DNA of 6,799 nucleotides, taken from contig NQJG01000040.1 in NCBI GenBank assembly GCA_002256465.1, positions 1 to 6,799 on the forward strand, written 5' to 3'. The stretch's first letter is position 1; every line of letters starts with the position of its first letter. A program made the position numbers and the translations under genes. Shown one piece after another: positions 1 to 6,199 of this stretch. The notes under the pieces were generated by a model. It saw nothing but the letters and a program-made list of their open reading frames with translations, made no database searches and was not told the DNA's origin. Source of the DNA: Methylococcaceae bacterium NSP1-1. GTDB lineage: Bacteria; Pseudomonadota; Gammaproteobacteria; Methylococcales; Methylomonadaceae.

Positions 1-98
1 TGGCATAAAGTAAATCTAACATTTTTCATTTTTTAAAAGAAAGTTTGCTTACTTACCCAAGGCATTACCAAAACTGAAAAATCACTGTTAGTTTGATA

Positions 99-1277
99 AT
101 GACACTAATAAATAATTATAAAAAACCTTTAATCGCCCATGTGCTATTTCGCTTGGGGACCGGCGGTCTGGAAAACGGAGTTGTAAATTTAATAAACACG
201 ATGCCGGATGAAAAATTCCAACATGTTGTCATTTGCATGACAGACTATACCGATTTTAGAAATAGAATAAAAAAAGACGATGTACAGGTATATTGCCTGA
301 ACAAAAAGCCGGGAAAAGATTTTGCCGTTTATTTCCGGTTATGGAAGTTGTTGCGAGAAATAAAGCCTGATATATTACATACACGTAATCTATCAGCCCT
401 GGAAGCTCAACTTTCGGGTCTTCTGGCGGGTATAAAACACAGAGTTCATGGTGAACACGGCAGAGATATTGATGACGTGGATGGAACAAATCCGCGCTAT
501 GTCTTGTTACGTCGTTTATTTCAACCGGCAATTCAGCGTTATATCCCAATGTCGAAAGACCTCGAAACATGGCTAATTAATCAAATAAGGGTACCTACAA
601 AAAAAATCACACAGATCTACAATGGGGTAGATTTAAGCCGCTTTAAGATTAGCGGCGATAAGCCGGCCGGTTTATTGCCCCCTGGCTTTCGTTCATCAGA
701 CCTGTTGTTGATCGGGACCGTAGGAAGACTGGATCCGGTAAAAGATCAAATAACCCTGGTGCAAGCATTTATCCATCTGGTCAATACATACCCCGCTGAA
801 AGAAATAAAGTAAGACTGGTGCTGGTCGGCGCAGGTTTATTGCAACCAAAACTGCGAGAATTAAGCCTGGAAGCGGGAATTGATGATCTGATCTGGTTTG
901 CCGGTGAAAGAAATGATGTGGCTGATTTAATGCAAGCCTTGGATTTGTTTGTTTTGCCTTCTATTAACGAAGGTATATCCAATACAATTCTTGAAGCCAT
1001 GGCGACAGAATTACCGGTAATAGCTACCGATGTCGGTGGAAATCCTGAATTGGTTATCAACAACCAAACCGGCTATCTGGTTCCAAAACAGAACCCAATA
1101 GCAATGGCAGAAGCGTTTAAAAAATATCTGGATAACCGCAGTCTTTTGGCAAGTCATGGCAAGGCAGGTAGAGCCAGGTGTGAATCAACGTTCAGCCTGA
1201 AAAGAATGATTACAGATTATATGAACGTCTATGATAGTTTATTGGAAGATAAAGACTTGGTGGATTTAGGCCTGTGA
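99..1277 (+). CDS. GT4-family glycosyltransferase, PEP-CTERM/XrtA-associated (stp2-like)
   Basis: Likely transfers a sugar from an activated nucleotide-sugar donor during exopolysaccharide assembly at the cytoplasmic face of the inner membrane. The product is about 392 residues with a two-domain GT-B layout. The N-terminal part has the acceptor-side loop GGLE at residues 22-25 within HVLFRLGTGGLENGVVNL. The C-terminal GT4 domain begins near residue 206 (GTVGRLDPVKD), and the EX7E nucleotide-sugar motif is E291 and E299 (EGISNTILE), followed by PVIATDVGGNPELV. The N-terminal pattern and overall length match the TIGR03088 'sugar transferase, PEP-CTERM/EpsH1 system associated' family as I recall it; donor and acceptor are unknown. 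I chose ATG 99 over an in-frame TTG at 93. Neither has a good Shine-Dalgarno sequence, so the start is the weak point. No exosortase or other polysaccharide gene lies in the window, so the system link rests on family resemblance. GT4 assignment is very safe, the subfamily fairly safe. Confidence 0.88.
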   Translation: MTLINNYKKPLIAHVLFRLGTGGLENGVVNLINTMPDEKFQHVVICMTDYTDFRNRIKKDDVQVYCLNKKPGKDFAVYFRLWKLLREIKPDILHTRNLSALEAQLSGLLAGIKHRVHGEHGRDIDDVDGTNPRYVLLRRLFQPAIQRYIPMSKDLETWLINQIRVPTKKITQIYNGVDLSRFKISGDKPAGLLPPGFRSSDLLLIGTVGRLDPVKDQITLVQAFIHLVNTYPAERNKVRLVLVGAGLLQPKLRELSLEAGIDDLIWFAGERNDVADLMQALDLFVLPSINEGISNTILEAMATELPVIATDVGGNPELVINNQTGYLVPKQNPIAMAEAFKKYLDNRSLLASHGKAGRARCESTFSLKRMITDYMNVYDSLLEDKDLVDLGL

Positions 1278-1366
1278 GCTTTTTAAAACATTGCTAGTCT
1301 TGTAAATATGACCTGTGACTAATGAATAATTACGTAAAACCAAGGCAACAATATTGAGGCTCAACA

Positions 1367-1747
1367 ATGAAATCATACAACCCCCTGTGGATACTGATGT
1401 TAATGGTTGCTACCACTAATGTCTGGGCTTATGGCAGTAGTAGCAGTAGTAAAAAAGCCTGTAATAAACCAAAATTTAGCGAGTTTGCCCCAGCCAACAA
1501 CGCCGAGGTTACGGCAAAGTCGGCTTTTTCTTTTACAGCATCAGGTAACACTAACCCTGAAAGCATTATTGTGACGGTAAAAGATCAGCCGGTAGCTGTA
1601 ACTGTCACACCTAAAAACCAGGTTTTTCAGGTAGCCGGAACACTACCCGACACTTTAAAAGGAAACTTTGCCAGAATTAGTATTACCGCAGACGGCCCTA
1701 ACCAATGTAAAGGCAGTGACGGCTGGCTAGTAAAAATTATAGAATAA
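1367..1747 (+). CDS. Small exported protein of unknown function, predicted beta-rich (Ig-like)
   Basis: I do not recognise a named family. The 126-residue product starts with a Sec-type signal peptide: K2, a hydrophobic core about residues 7-17 (LWILMLMVATT), and a probable signal peptidase I site after VWA (residues 19-21). The mature part opens with a serine run (S24-S28, encoded by AGT/AGC repeats) and K29-K30. The next 90 residues alternate polar and hydrophobic positions (FSEFAPANNAEV, AFSFTASGN, SIIVTVKDQPVAVTV, ARISITADGP), a pattern typical of a single Ig-like or CopC-like beta sandwich. Only two cysteines remain after cleavage, C32 and C114, near the two ends, so a periplasmic disulfide is plausible. 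GAGG at 1356-1359 lies 7 nt before the ATG and supports the start. The gap to yajD is only 15 bp, suggesting co-transcription. The 89-bp gap from the glycosyltransferase leaves room for its own promoter, but I see no convincing one. Confidence 0.8.
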   Translation: MKSYNPLWILMLMVATTNVWAYGSSSSSKKACNKPKFSEFAPANNAEVTAKSAFSFTASGNTNPESIIVTVKDQPVAVTVTPKNQVFQVAGTLPDTLKGNFARISITADGPNQCKGSDGWLVKIIE

Positions 1748-1762
1748 TATAAAGGTAGTTAA

Positions 1763-2143
1763 ATGACTCTAAAAAAGATACAACCCGATAAAGACAAACT
1801 TAACCGGATAGTTACCGACGCTCGACGCAATCAAGAGCTCAGAGAGCAATCTTATCGCGGCCAGGCGCTTAAGCTTTATCCATGGATATGCGGTCGTTGC
1901 GCCCGCGAATTTACGCATACAAATTTGACTGAATTAACAGTTCATCATAAAAACCACAACCACGATGACAACCCTTCCGATGGGAGTAACTGGGAATTAT
2001 TATGTCTTTATTGTCACGATAATGAACATTCACGATACGAGGAAACCCGCTTTGGCAATTCGCAATCAGGTAGGAACACCGTATCGGTTGCCACCCACAA
2101 TCCATTTGCAGACCTAAAAAACTTACTGGGTAGTAAAAAATAA
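1763..2143 (+). CDS. yajD: YajD-type HNH nuclease
   Basis: Predicted cytoplasmic metal-dependent HNH nuclease of the YajD family; its biological substrate is, as far as I know, undefined. In the 126-residue product the fold is marked by two zinc-ligand CxxC pairs, C43/C46 (CGRC) and C81/C84 (CLYC). They bracket the active-site elements H61-H62 (VHHKNHNHDD), N76 (GSNWELL) and H85 (CHDNEH), with H89 beyond. The basic N-terminus and the spacing of these motifs match E. coli YajD, which is slightly shorter. All catalytic positions are intact. AAAGG at 1751-1755 is 7 nt before the ATG. The gene directly follows the exported-protein gene and probably shares its transcript. Its 3' end converges on rnhA with 38 bp between stop codons. 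No restriction methylase, phage or toxin-immunity gene is adjacent, so a stand-alone housekeeping nuclease is more likely than a defence component. Confidence 0.9.
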   Translation: MTLKKIQPDKDKLNRIVTDARRNQELREQSYRGQALKLYPWICGRCAREFTHTNLTELTVHHKNHNHDDNPSDGSNWELLCLYCHDNEHSRYEETRFGNSQSGRNTVSVATHNPFADLKNLLGSKK

Positions 2144-2147
2144 ATCG

Positions 2148-2174
2148 CAAGGCGCATGGACTCATGTCTCCTTG
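2148..2174 (-). terminator. Possible terminator for the methyltransferase-rnhA operon
   Basis: In the 38-bp convergent gap, CAAGG (2148-2152) pairs with CCTTG (2170-2174), and an inner CATG (2155-2158) pairs with CATG (2163-2166) around a 4-nt loop. A small internal loop separates the two helices. On the minus strand the hairpin is followed, after a few bases, by a T-rich run (complement of the A-rich end of yajD), as expected for an intrinsic terminator of rnhA. On the plus strand no T run follows. The interrupted stem makes this a weak call. Confidence 0.35.
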
Positions 2175-2181
2175 TGCTTGA

Positions 2182-2619
2182 TCAATTCAATGAATCGATA
2201 CCAAGATTAGCCAACGCATCGGCTCTTTCGTTACTTGTATCGCCAGAATGACCCTTTACCCACTTCCATTCGACCCTGTGTTTTGCTATGGCCGCATCCA
2301 ACCTGCGCCATAAATCTTCATTTTTAACAGACGTTCTGGCAGCCGTTTTCCAGCCTCTTTTTTTCCAGTTGGGCATCCAGTCGGTAATACCTTTCAATAC
2401 ATAGATTGAGTCACTATTAAGCTGAACGGAACATGGTCTTGTTAATGTTTCCAACGCTTGTATAGCGGCCATCAATTCCATACGATTATTGGTAGTATGT
2501 TTTTCTGCGCCATAAAGTTCCTTGATTTTACCTTTATAATTGAGTATTGCTCCCCATCCACCAGGTCCGGGATTACCACGACAAGCCCCATCTGTATAAA
2601 TAATTACAGCATCAGTCAT
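2182..2619 (-). CDS. rnhA: Ribonuclease HI
   Basis: Cleaves the RNA strand of RNA/DNA hybrids in the cytoplasm, removing R-loops and helping clear RNA primers. The 145-residue product has the single RNase H fold at the usual bacterial length. All residues of the E. coli active site occur at the same numbering: D10 ([12 protein letters not shown]), E48 ([11 protein letters not shown]), D70 (NSDSIYV), H124 (KGHSGD) and D134 (NERADALA). The basic, tryptophan-rich substrate-handling loop is also present (residues 81-95, [15 protein letters not shown]). The ATG overlaps the 3' end of the upstream methyltransferase by 8 bp (ATGACTGA), so the two are probably translationally coupled. The Shine-Dalgarno is poor, with only a GGA followed by an A run, which fits coupling. 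In E. coli rnhA neighbours yafS and dnaQ; dnaQ is absent here and yajD lies convergently in that position. Confidence 0.98.
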   Translation of the reverse strand: MTDAVIIYTDGACRGNPGPGGWGAILNYKGKIKELYGAEKHTTNNRMELMAAIQALETLTRPCSVQLNSDSIYVLKGITDWMPNWKKRGWKTAARTSVKNEDLWRRLDAAIAKHRVEWKWVKGHSGDTSNERADALANLGIDSLN

Positions 2620-3328
2620 GTTTTTTTATCCGTGCTGATGGATTAAGTGAATTGACCAGGATCAAGCGAGGACTCTCGTTTTTCACAGGCGTTAATGGAA
2701 TTATATTGTAACGGCGTTTTATCGCTTTAATTGCATAAGCCGTAGAAAAAAAAGAGTGGCCATGTGCTATAAATTTCCCATGTTTTGAATTAACTGAATC
2801 CAAATTAAACTCTGATGATACAGTGACTTCAAAATTCAACAATTTCAACCAGTCCAGGATTCTTGATCGCGAAATAAAGTGACCTTTCCATGAATCAGCC
2901 ATTTTTTTATCCCATAAATACTGATACCAGACCCATAAGCTCCAGGGATTAAAATTTAACACAACTAATTGCCCTTCGGGCTTTAATACACGCTCCACTT
3001 CTCTCATAGTCTGAAATCGATGAGTATCAAACTCCAATAAGTGCGGTACTATAATCATATCTATACTGTCACTTTGCAATGGGAGTCCATATGCTTTGGC
3101 CTGAATTTTTCTTGTCTCATTACAACCAAAGCCCTTGGCATCAAGTACTGTATAATTTTTATATAACGTACAATCAATAAATTCATTCTCCCACCCTAAA
3201 CCACCGATTTGTAGAATAATTTGTTGACAACTGACAGTGATTGACCGTTGTAAATAGCCTGCTTCAAGCTCTTTTAACAGCTTACCTCTGGGGGTTTGGT
3301 ACCAGGCAAACAAGAAATTTCGTTTCAT
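2612..3328 (-). CDS. YafS-like class I SAM-dependent methyltransferase
   Basis: Predicted cytoplasmic methyltransferase of the Methyltransf_11 type; substrate unknown. The 238-residue product aligns by eye with E. coli YafS at several points: [13 protein letters not shown] (residues 38-50) in the position of motif [20 protein letters not shown] (82-100) as the post-motif strand and motif, [17 protein letters not shown] (114-130), a WLKLLNFEV segment (160-168) and IIPLTP (209-214). The SAM-binding glycine motif is degenerate compared with the classical DxGxGxG, as it is in YafS, so reduced or unusual catalytic behaviour is possible. I chose ATG 3328 over a TTG one codon upstream at 3331. It is first in an operon with rnhA and divergent from mltD. 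In E. coli gloB lies between mltD and yafS; here it is missing. Family placement is strong through both sequence and synteny. Confidence 0.87.
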   Translation of the reverse strand: MKRNFLFAWYQTPRGKLLKELEAGYLQRSITVSCQQIILQIGGLGWENEFIDCTLYKNYTVLDAKGFGCNETRKIQAKAYGLPLQSDSIDMIIVPHLLEFDTHRFQTMREVERVLKPEGQLVVLNFNPWSLWVWYQYLWDKKMADSWKGHFISRSRILDWLKLLNFEVTVSSEFNLDSVNSKHGKFIAHGHSFFSTAYAIKAIKRRYNIIPLTPVKNESPRLILVNSLNPSARIKKHD

Positions 3329-3376
3329 CAATTACACTCTATAATTTCATTATGTTAATAATTTTCTTTAAAAAAA

Positions 3377-3385
3377 TGCTATAAT
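3377..3385 (+). promoter_or_regulatory. Extended -10 promoter element for mltD
   Basis: TG (3377-3378), one spacer base, then TATAAT (3380-3385) gives a perfect extended -10 consensus. The best -35 candidates upstream (such as TTAATA at 3355-3360) are poor and spaced too far, which is tolerated by extended -10 promoters. Transcription would begin near 3391-3393, about 30 nt before the ATG at 3423. This argues against the in-frame TTG at 3390 as the start of mltD, because it would lie at or before the first transcribed base. Confidence 0.6.
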
Positions 3386-3422
3386 ATTTTTGATAATAAT
3401 AACTATATCCTTAGGCTTAAAG

Positions 3423-5099
3423 ATGATACGTAATAATTTTAACAGGTCGGTTAATTTTTTATTAATTTCAATATCTTTAATCGTTACCGGTTGCTCGGAT
3501 ACACCAAAAGAACCCCTGAGCATTAACGATCAAGCACCTGCCACATCGGCTCAAAATAACAGTTATGTGTACCATCCTTACCGCACTCTGCGCAAACATA
3601 AATTCAACAAAACAGCATCAACGCACAAAAATACCGTTTGGGAGCGGTTATTATCGTTATATTCATTACCCGACATCAAAAATCCACGCATAGACCATGA
3701 ATTATACTGGTATTTAGAACATCCCACTTCTCTTGCGATTCTTCAGCAAAGAGCAGAGCCTTATCTGAACCATATTCTCGATGAAATCGAAGCCAAAGAT
3801 ATACCGGGCGAACTGGCTTTATTGCCCGTTGTTGAAAGTGCTTTTGTGCCCGATGCCTATTCCAAAGCCGATGCTTCAGGACTTTGGCAGTTTGTCCCCT
3901 CTACCGGGAGAGAGTATGGCCTTCAACAAAATGACTGGTACGACGGTCGTCGTGATATTTACGCCTCAACAAAAGCTGCAACTACTTATCTAAAAGAACT
4001 GAGTGAAACTTTTGATGGCGACTGGTTGCTTGCTCTTGCTTCCTATAATTGCGGCAAAGGCAGGGTAAAAAAATCCATTGAAAGAAATGAGTATCGCAAT
4101 CTGCCTACTGATTATTGGTCATTAGACCTCCCTGAAGAAACCGAAGACTATGTCCCTCGATTACTGGCTATAGCCAAATTATTTGCTCATGCTGACGAAT
4201 ACAATATTCATTTACAACACATCCCCAATAGACCTTACTTTGAAGTCGTTGACATTAAATCCCCGATTGATTTGCATAAAGCTGCAAAACTGGCCAACAC
4301 ACCTTTACATTCATTTTTAAAATTAAACCCCGGCTTTAACCGCTCCAGCACTGCTCCTCAAGGCCCGCATCGTTTATTGGTCCCCGTTTCCCAGGCGAAA
4401 GAATTTAAAAAAAACCTGGCTATGCTTCCCTACTCAGAAAGGGTAACTTTAAAACAATACGATGAAGAAGTAGTAGCTGAGATTCACCCGCAAGAAAAGC
4501 ATGAAGAAAAATCAGCCCGGATTCGCGGGAATGAAGTCAAAACAATCCTTACTCAATACAAAGTTAAAACAGGCGAAAACCTGACATCCATCGCCAATAA
4601 AAATAATACAACGATTAAATCGCTCCGCCAGGCTAACAATTTAGCCGGAAATTCAGTCCGTTCCGGCACGCGTTTATTGATCCCTTCAGAAGCAAAATCA
4701 AACAGTATTCCGTTGCTTGCCACAGCTTCTAAAACCAAATCCGCAAACGCTCAAGTCTATGCGATCAAAAAAGGCGATACTTTCTTCAATATTTCTCAGC
4801 GCTTTTCTGTTACCCCCAAAGACATCGCCAATTGGAACAACATTACTTTAAAAACAGCATTAATTCCAGGCCGCAAACTCACCATCAAGAGCGTCAATCC
4901 CCAACTTGCCAGCGCATCGTCTTCAATCCGCCTGATAAGTTACACTGTTGGCAAAGGCGACTCACTGACACAAATTTCCAGAAAATTTAATGTGTCCGTT
5001 GCTGACTTACGCAAATCCAATGCTGCCACACTTATTAAAGGCCTCCAACCCGGTCAAAAACTGAAAGTCATTATTGATAGCAATCAGTCTTCAAGCTAA
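3423..5099 (+). CDS. mltD: Membrane-bound lytic murein transglycosylase D with three LysM domains
   Basis: Cleaves the glycan strand between N-acetylmuramic acid and N-acetylglucosamine to form 1,6-anhydromuropeptides, acting from the inner face of the outer membrane. Numbered from ATG 3423 the product has 558 residues. It has a lipoprotein signal with lipobox VTGC and lipidation site C24; serine at the next position fits outer-membrane sorting. The SLT catalytic domain (about 125-245) has catalytic E138 in LPVVESAF, SGLWQF at 152-157 and ASYNCGKGRV starting at 206. Three LysM peptidoglycan-binding domains follow at about 379-421, 446-489 and 507-550, each starting YxVxxGD/E-like. A TTG at 3390 would add 11 residues, but the promoter position and lack of ribosome site argue against it. 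The gene is divergent from the YafS-like methyltransferase, preserving the E. coli mltD-gloB-yafS-rnhA order apart from the missing gloB. Function is very secure. Confidence 0.95.
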   Translation: MIRNNFNRSVNFLLISISLIVTGCSDTPKEPLSINDQAPATSAQNNSYVYHPYRTLRKHKFNKTASTHKNTVWERLLSLYSLPDIKNPRIDHELYWYLEHPTSLAILQQRAEPYLNHILDEIEAKDIPGELALLPVVESAFVPDAYSKADASGLWQFVPSTGREYGLQQNDWYDGRRDIYASTKAATTYLKELSETFDGDWLLALASYNCGKGRVKKSIERNEYRNLPTDYWSLDLPEETEDYVPRLLAIAKLFAHADEYNIHLQHIPNRPYFEVVDIKSPIDLHKAAKLANTPLHSFLKLNPGFNRSSTAPQGPHRLLVPVSQAKEFKKNLAMLPYSERVTLKQYDEEVVAEIHPQEKHEEKSARIRGNEVKTILTQYKVKTGENLTSIANKNNTTIKSLRQANNLAGNSVRSGTRLLIPSEAKSNSIPLLATASKTKSANAQVYAIKKGDTFFNISQRFSVTPKDIANWNNITLKTALIPGRKLTIKSVNPQLASASSSIRLISYTVGKGDSLTQISRKFNVSVADLRKSNAATLIKGLQPGQKLKVIIDSNQSSS

Positions 5100-5122
5100 C
5101 TTTCCTAATTCAATGAGGCAAC

Positions 5123-5146
5123 ACCAACTAAGACAGTGGTTTTTTT
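5123..5146 (+). terminator. Intrinsic terminator downstream of mltD
   Basis: ACC (5123-5125) and ACT (5127-5129), separated by one bulged A, pair with AGT (5135-5137) and GGT (5138-5140) around a 5-nt loop. A run of seven T at 5140-5146 follows directly. The stem is short and bulged, so strength is uncertain, but the position 23 bp after the mltD stop and the T run are right. Confidence 0.5.
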
Positions 5147-5212
5147 AAGTTAGTAGCTCTCCCAACTTTTGCACACCTGCAACAGTTGTTAGTTGATATT
5201 TATTTGAAATCA

Positions 5213-5890
5213 CTATTCGCTTAGTGTGTTGCCAAGCAAATCCGCCACTGCGCTGTCCGCCACGCCGTATACTTTAATATTGTTTTTAATAGTAGTAGCG
5301 TAATTTTCATGAAGGTGTCCATGAAAAATATTTGTCACCCCCATCGCTGCTGCTAATTCACCAATTACGTTAAAACCATGCCGATGAGACCCCGGAGCCT
5401 CATGTGATACCAAAATATCCGCTTTCAATGCCTTTAATGCCTCAAATTCGTCATGCCAAATCGCTGATTTGTACTTTAATGACATTCCGGAATGTTTGAT
5501 GTTAGCAGACTGATGATGCAAATAATGCTGTTTCCCTAACCATTTTGGCTGTTGCGGTGGATACCATACCCTGCCAAGAAAAATACCACTTAATCCGACA
5601 ACCCTAAGCCCCGCTATTTCAGTAACTTTCAAGTGTAAATCCTTATCAGAAAAGGCTGAATTAAATAGATTGTTATATTTTCCCGGCGTTTCAAAATCGT
5701 GATTCCCAGCAATCCACCAAATTTCAGTTATGCCAACGATTTCCTCTAAACAGCTTTCTAACGGCATTTCCAGATCATAATCTCCAAGTAGAATAACAGC
5801 TTCGGGTTGGTATTTATGAACAGCAGCTATCAGCGGCTTAAAATTCCCATGCGGATCACCAGCAAATAAAATTCTATTATGTTGATTCAT
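5213..5890 (-). CDS. Metallophosphoesterase (calcineurin-like) of unknown substrate
   Basis: Predicted cytoplasmic dinuclear-metal phosphoesterase; no substrate can be assigned. The 225-residue product shows the full set of family motifs: D12 and H14 in FAGDPHGN, D37 in LLGDYD, N63-H64 in AGNHD, H163 in VSHEAPG, and H192/H194 in HGHLHEN. There is no signal peptide or membrane segment. The start at ATG 5890 is chosen because AAGGAGGG lies 7 nt upstream; a longer frame from a TTG at 5941 would add 17 unconserved-looking residues and run through that ribosome site. The gene is convergent with mltD (113 bp between stops) and separated from mtdB upstream by over 300 bp, so it appears to be a single-gene unit. 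PF00149-type assignment is firm. Roles such as nucleotide, phosphoprotein or cyclic-nucleotide hydrolysis are equally open. Confidence 0.92.
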   Translation of the reverse strand: MNQHNRILFAGDPHGNFKPLIAAVHKYQPEAVILLGDYDLEMPLESCLEEIVGITEIWWIAGNHDFETPGKYNNLFNSAFSDKDLHLKVTEIAGLRVVGLSGIFLGRVWYPPQQPKWLGKQHYLHHQSANIKHSGMSLKYKSAIWHDEFEALKALKADILVSHEAPGSHRHGFNVIGELAAAMGVTNIFHGHLHENYATTIKNNIKVYGVADSAVADLLGNTLSE

Positions 5891-6199
5891 GTTACTACCC
5901 TCCTTCCTCTTCGTGCGGCCTGGAACCCAACTTTGTACCAAAATAAAATTGGTTGAAGCGAAAAGAGAGACAAATCAAACAGCTTAACCATAAACGTCCA
6001 GGTTAAAGTGAAAATCGGCAATTCGTTAATTTCATCTTCAATAATGAACCTGACCCTGCAGGAGAAACGGCATTAATAATAACTTGTTAGCCTGTCAGAT
6101 CAAGTTTGTGAAAATCAAAGTGTTGAAACAAAAGCCAACATCGGACGCAGTACTTCAAGCACTTCTTTTAGATGCAAAAACTGGCGGGCTCATGCTGAA
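5891..6199. other. Gene-free interval between mtdB and the metallophosphoesterase, possible decayed repeat sequence
   Basis: About 309 bp with no convincing gene on either strand. It must hold the metallophosphoesterase promoter and the mtdB 3' end, but I see no clear sigma70 promoter and no T-tailed hairpin. A 6-bp hairpin with one G-T pair on the minus strand (6149-6163, AGTGCT/AGTACT) lies downstream of mtdB without an adjacent T run. A short inverted repeat ACCAA/TTGGT (5937-5941/5949-5953) lies about 47 bp before the metallophosphoesterase ATG. Two strings, at 6039-6058 (AATAATGAACCTGACCCTG) and 6091-6107 (CCTGTCAGATCAAGTTT), resemble sequences I associate from memory with repeats around small transposases, but no transposase remnant can be read. 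Confidence 0.4.
5898..5905 (-). promoter_or_regulatory. Strong Shine-Dalgarno that fixes the metallophosphoesterase start
   Basis: The minus-strand sequence AAGGAGGG ends 7 nt before ATG 5890. It is the best ribosome-binding site in the window, and it decides against the upstream TTG at 5941, which has none. Confidence 0.8.

Noticed and set aside
1..92. Search for a promoter or upstream gene end at the left edge
   Set aside because: The stretch is AT-rich with no paired -35/-10 of good quality and no readable coding remnant.
256..1063. Two minus-strand open frames (256-570, 746-1063) inside the glycosyltransferase
   Set aside because: They are antisense shadows of a well-supported GT4 gene with no recognisable motifs.
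1436..1450. AGT/AGC triplet repeat as a possible phase-variable tract
   Set aside because: Only five triplets, interrupted, and a whole-codon change would not shift the frame; it simply encodes a serine linker.
1763..2143. YajD with its exported neighbour as a toxin-immunity or defence pair
   Set aside because: The nuclease has no secretion signal or toxin delivery domain, the partner lacks immunity features, and no defence or phage genes are nearby.
1911..2165. Minus-strand open frame covering the 3' half of yajD
   Set aside because: It is antisense to intact HNH motifs, and its translation looks random.
2458..2646. Plus-strand open frame antisense to rnhA
   Set aside because: RNase HI in the other direction has every active-site residue, and this frame has none of its own.
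3781..4738. Short open frames within mltD (3781-3993 plus, 4553-4738 minus)
   Set aside because: They lie wholly inside the SLT and LysM coding region in other frames.
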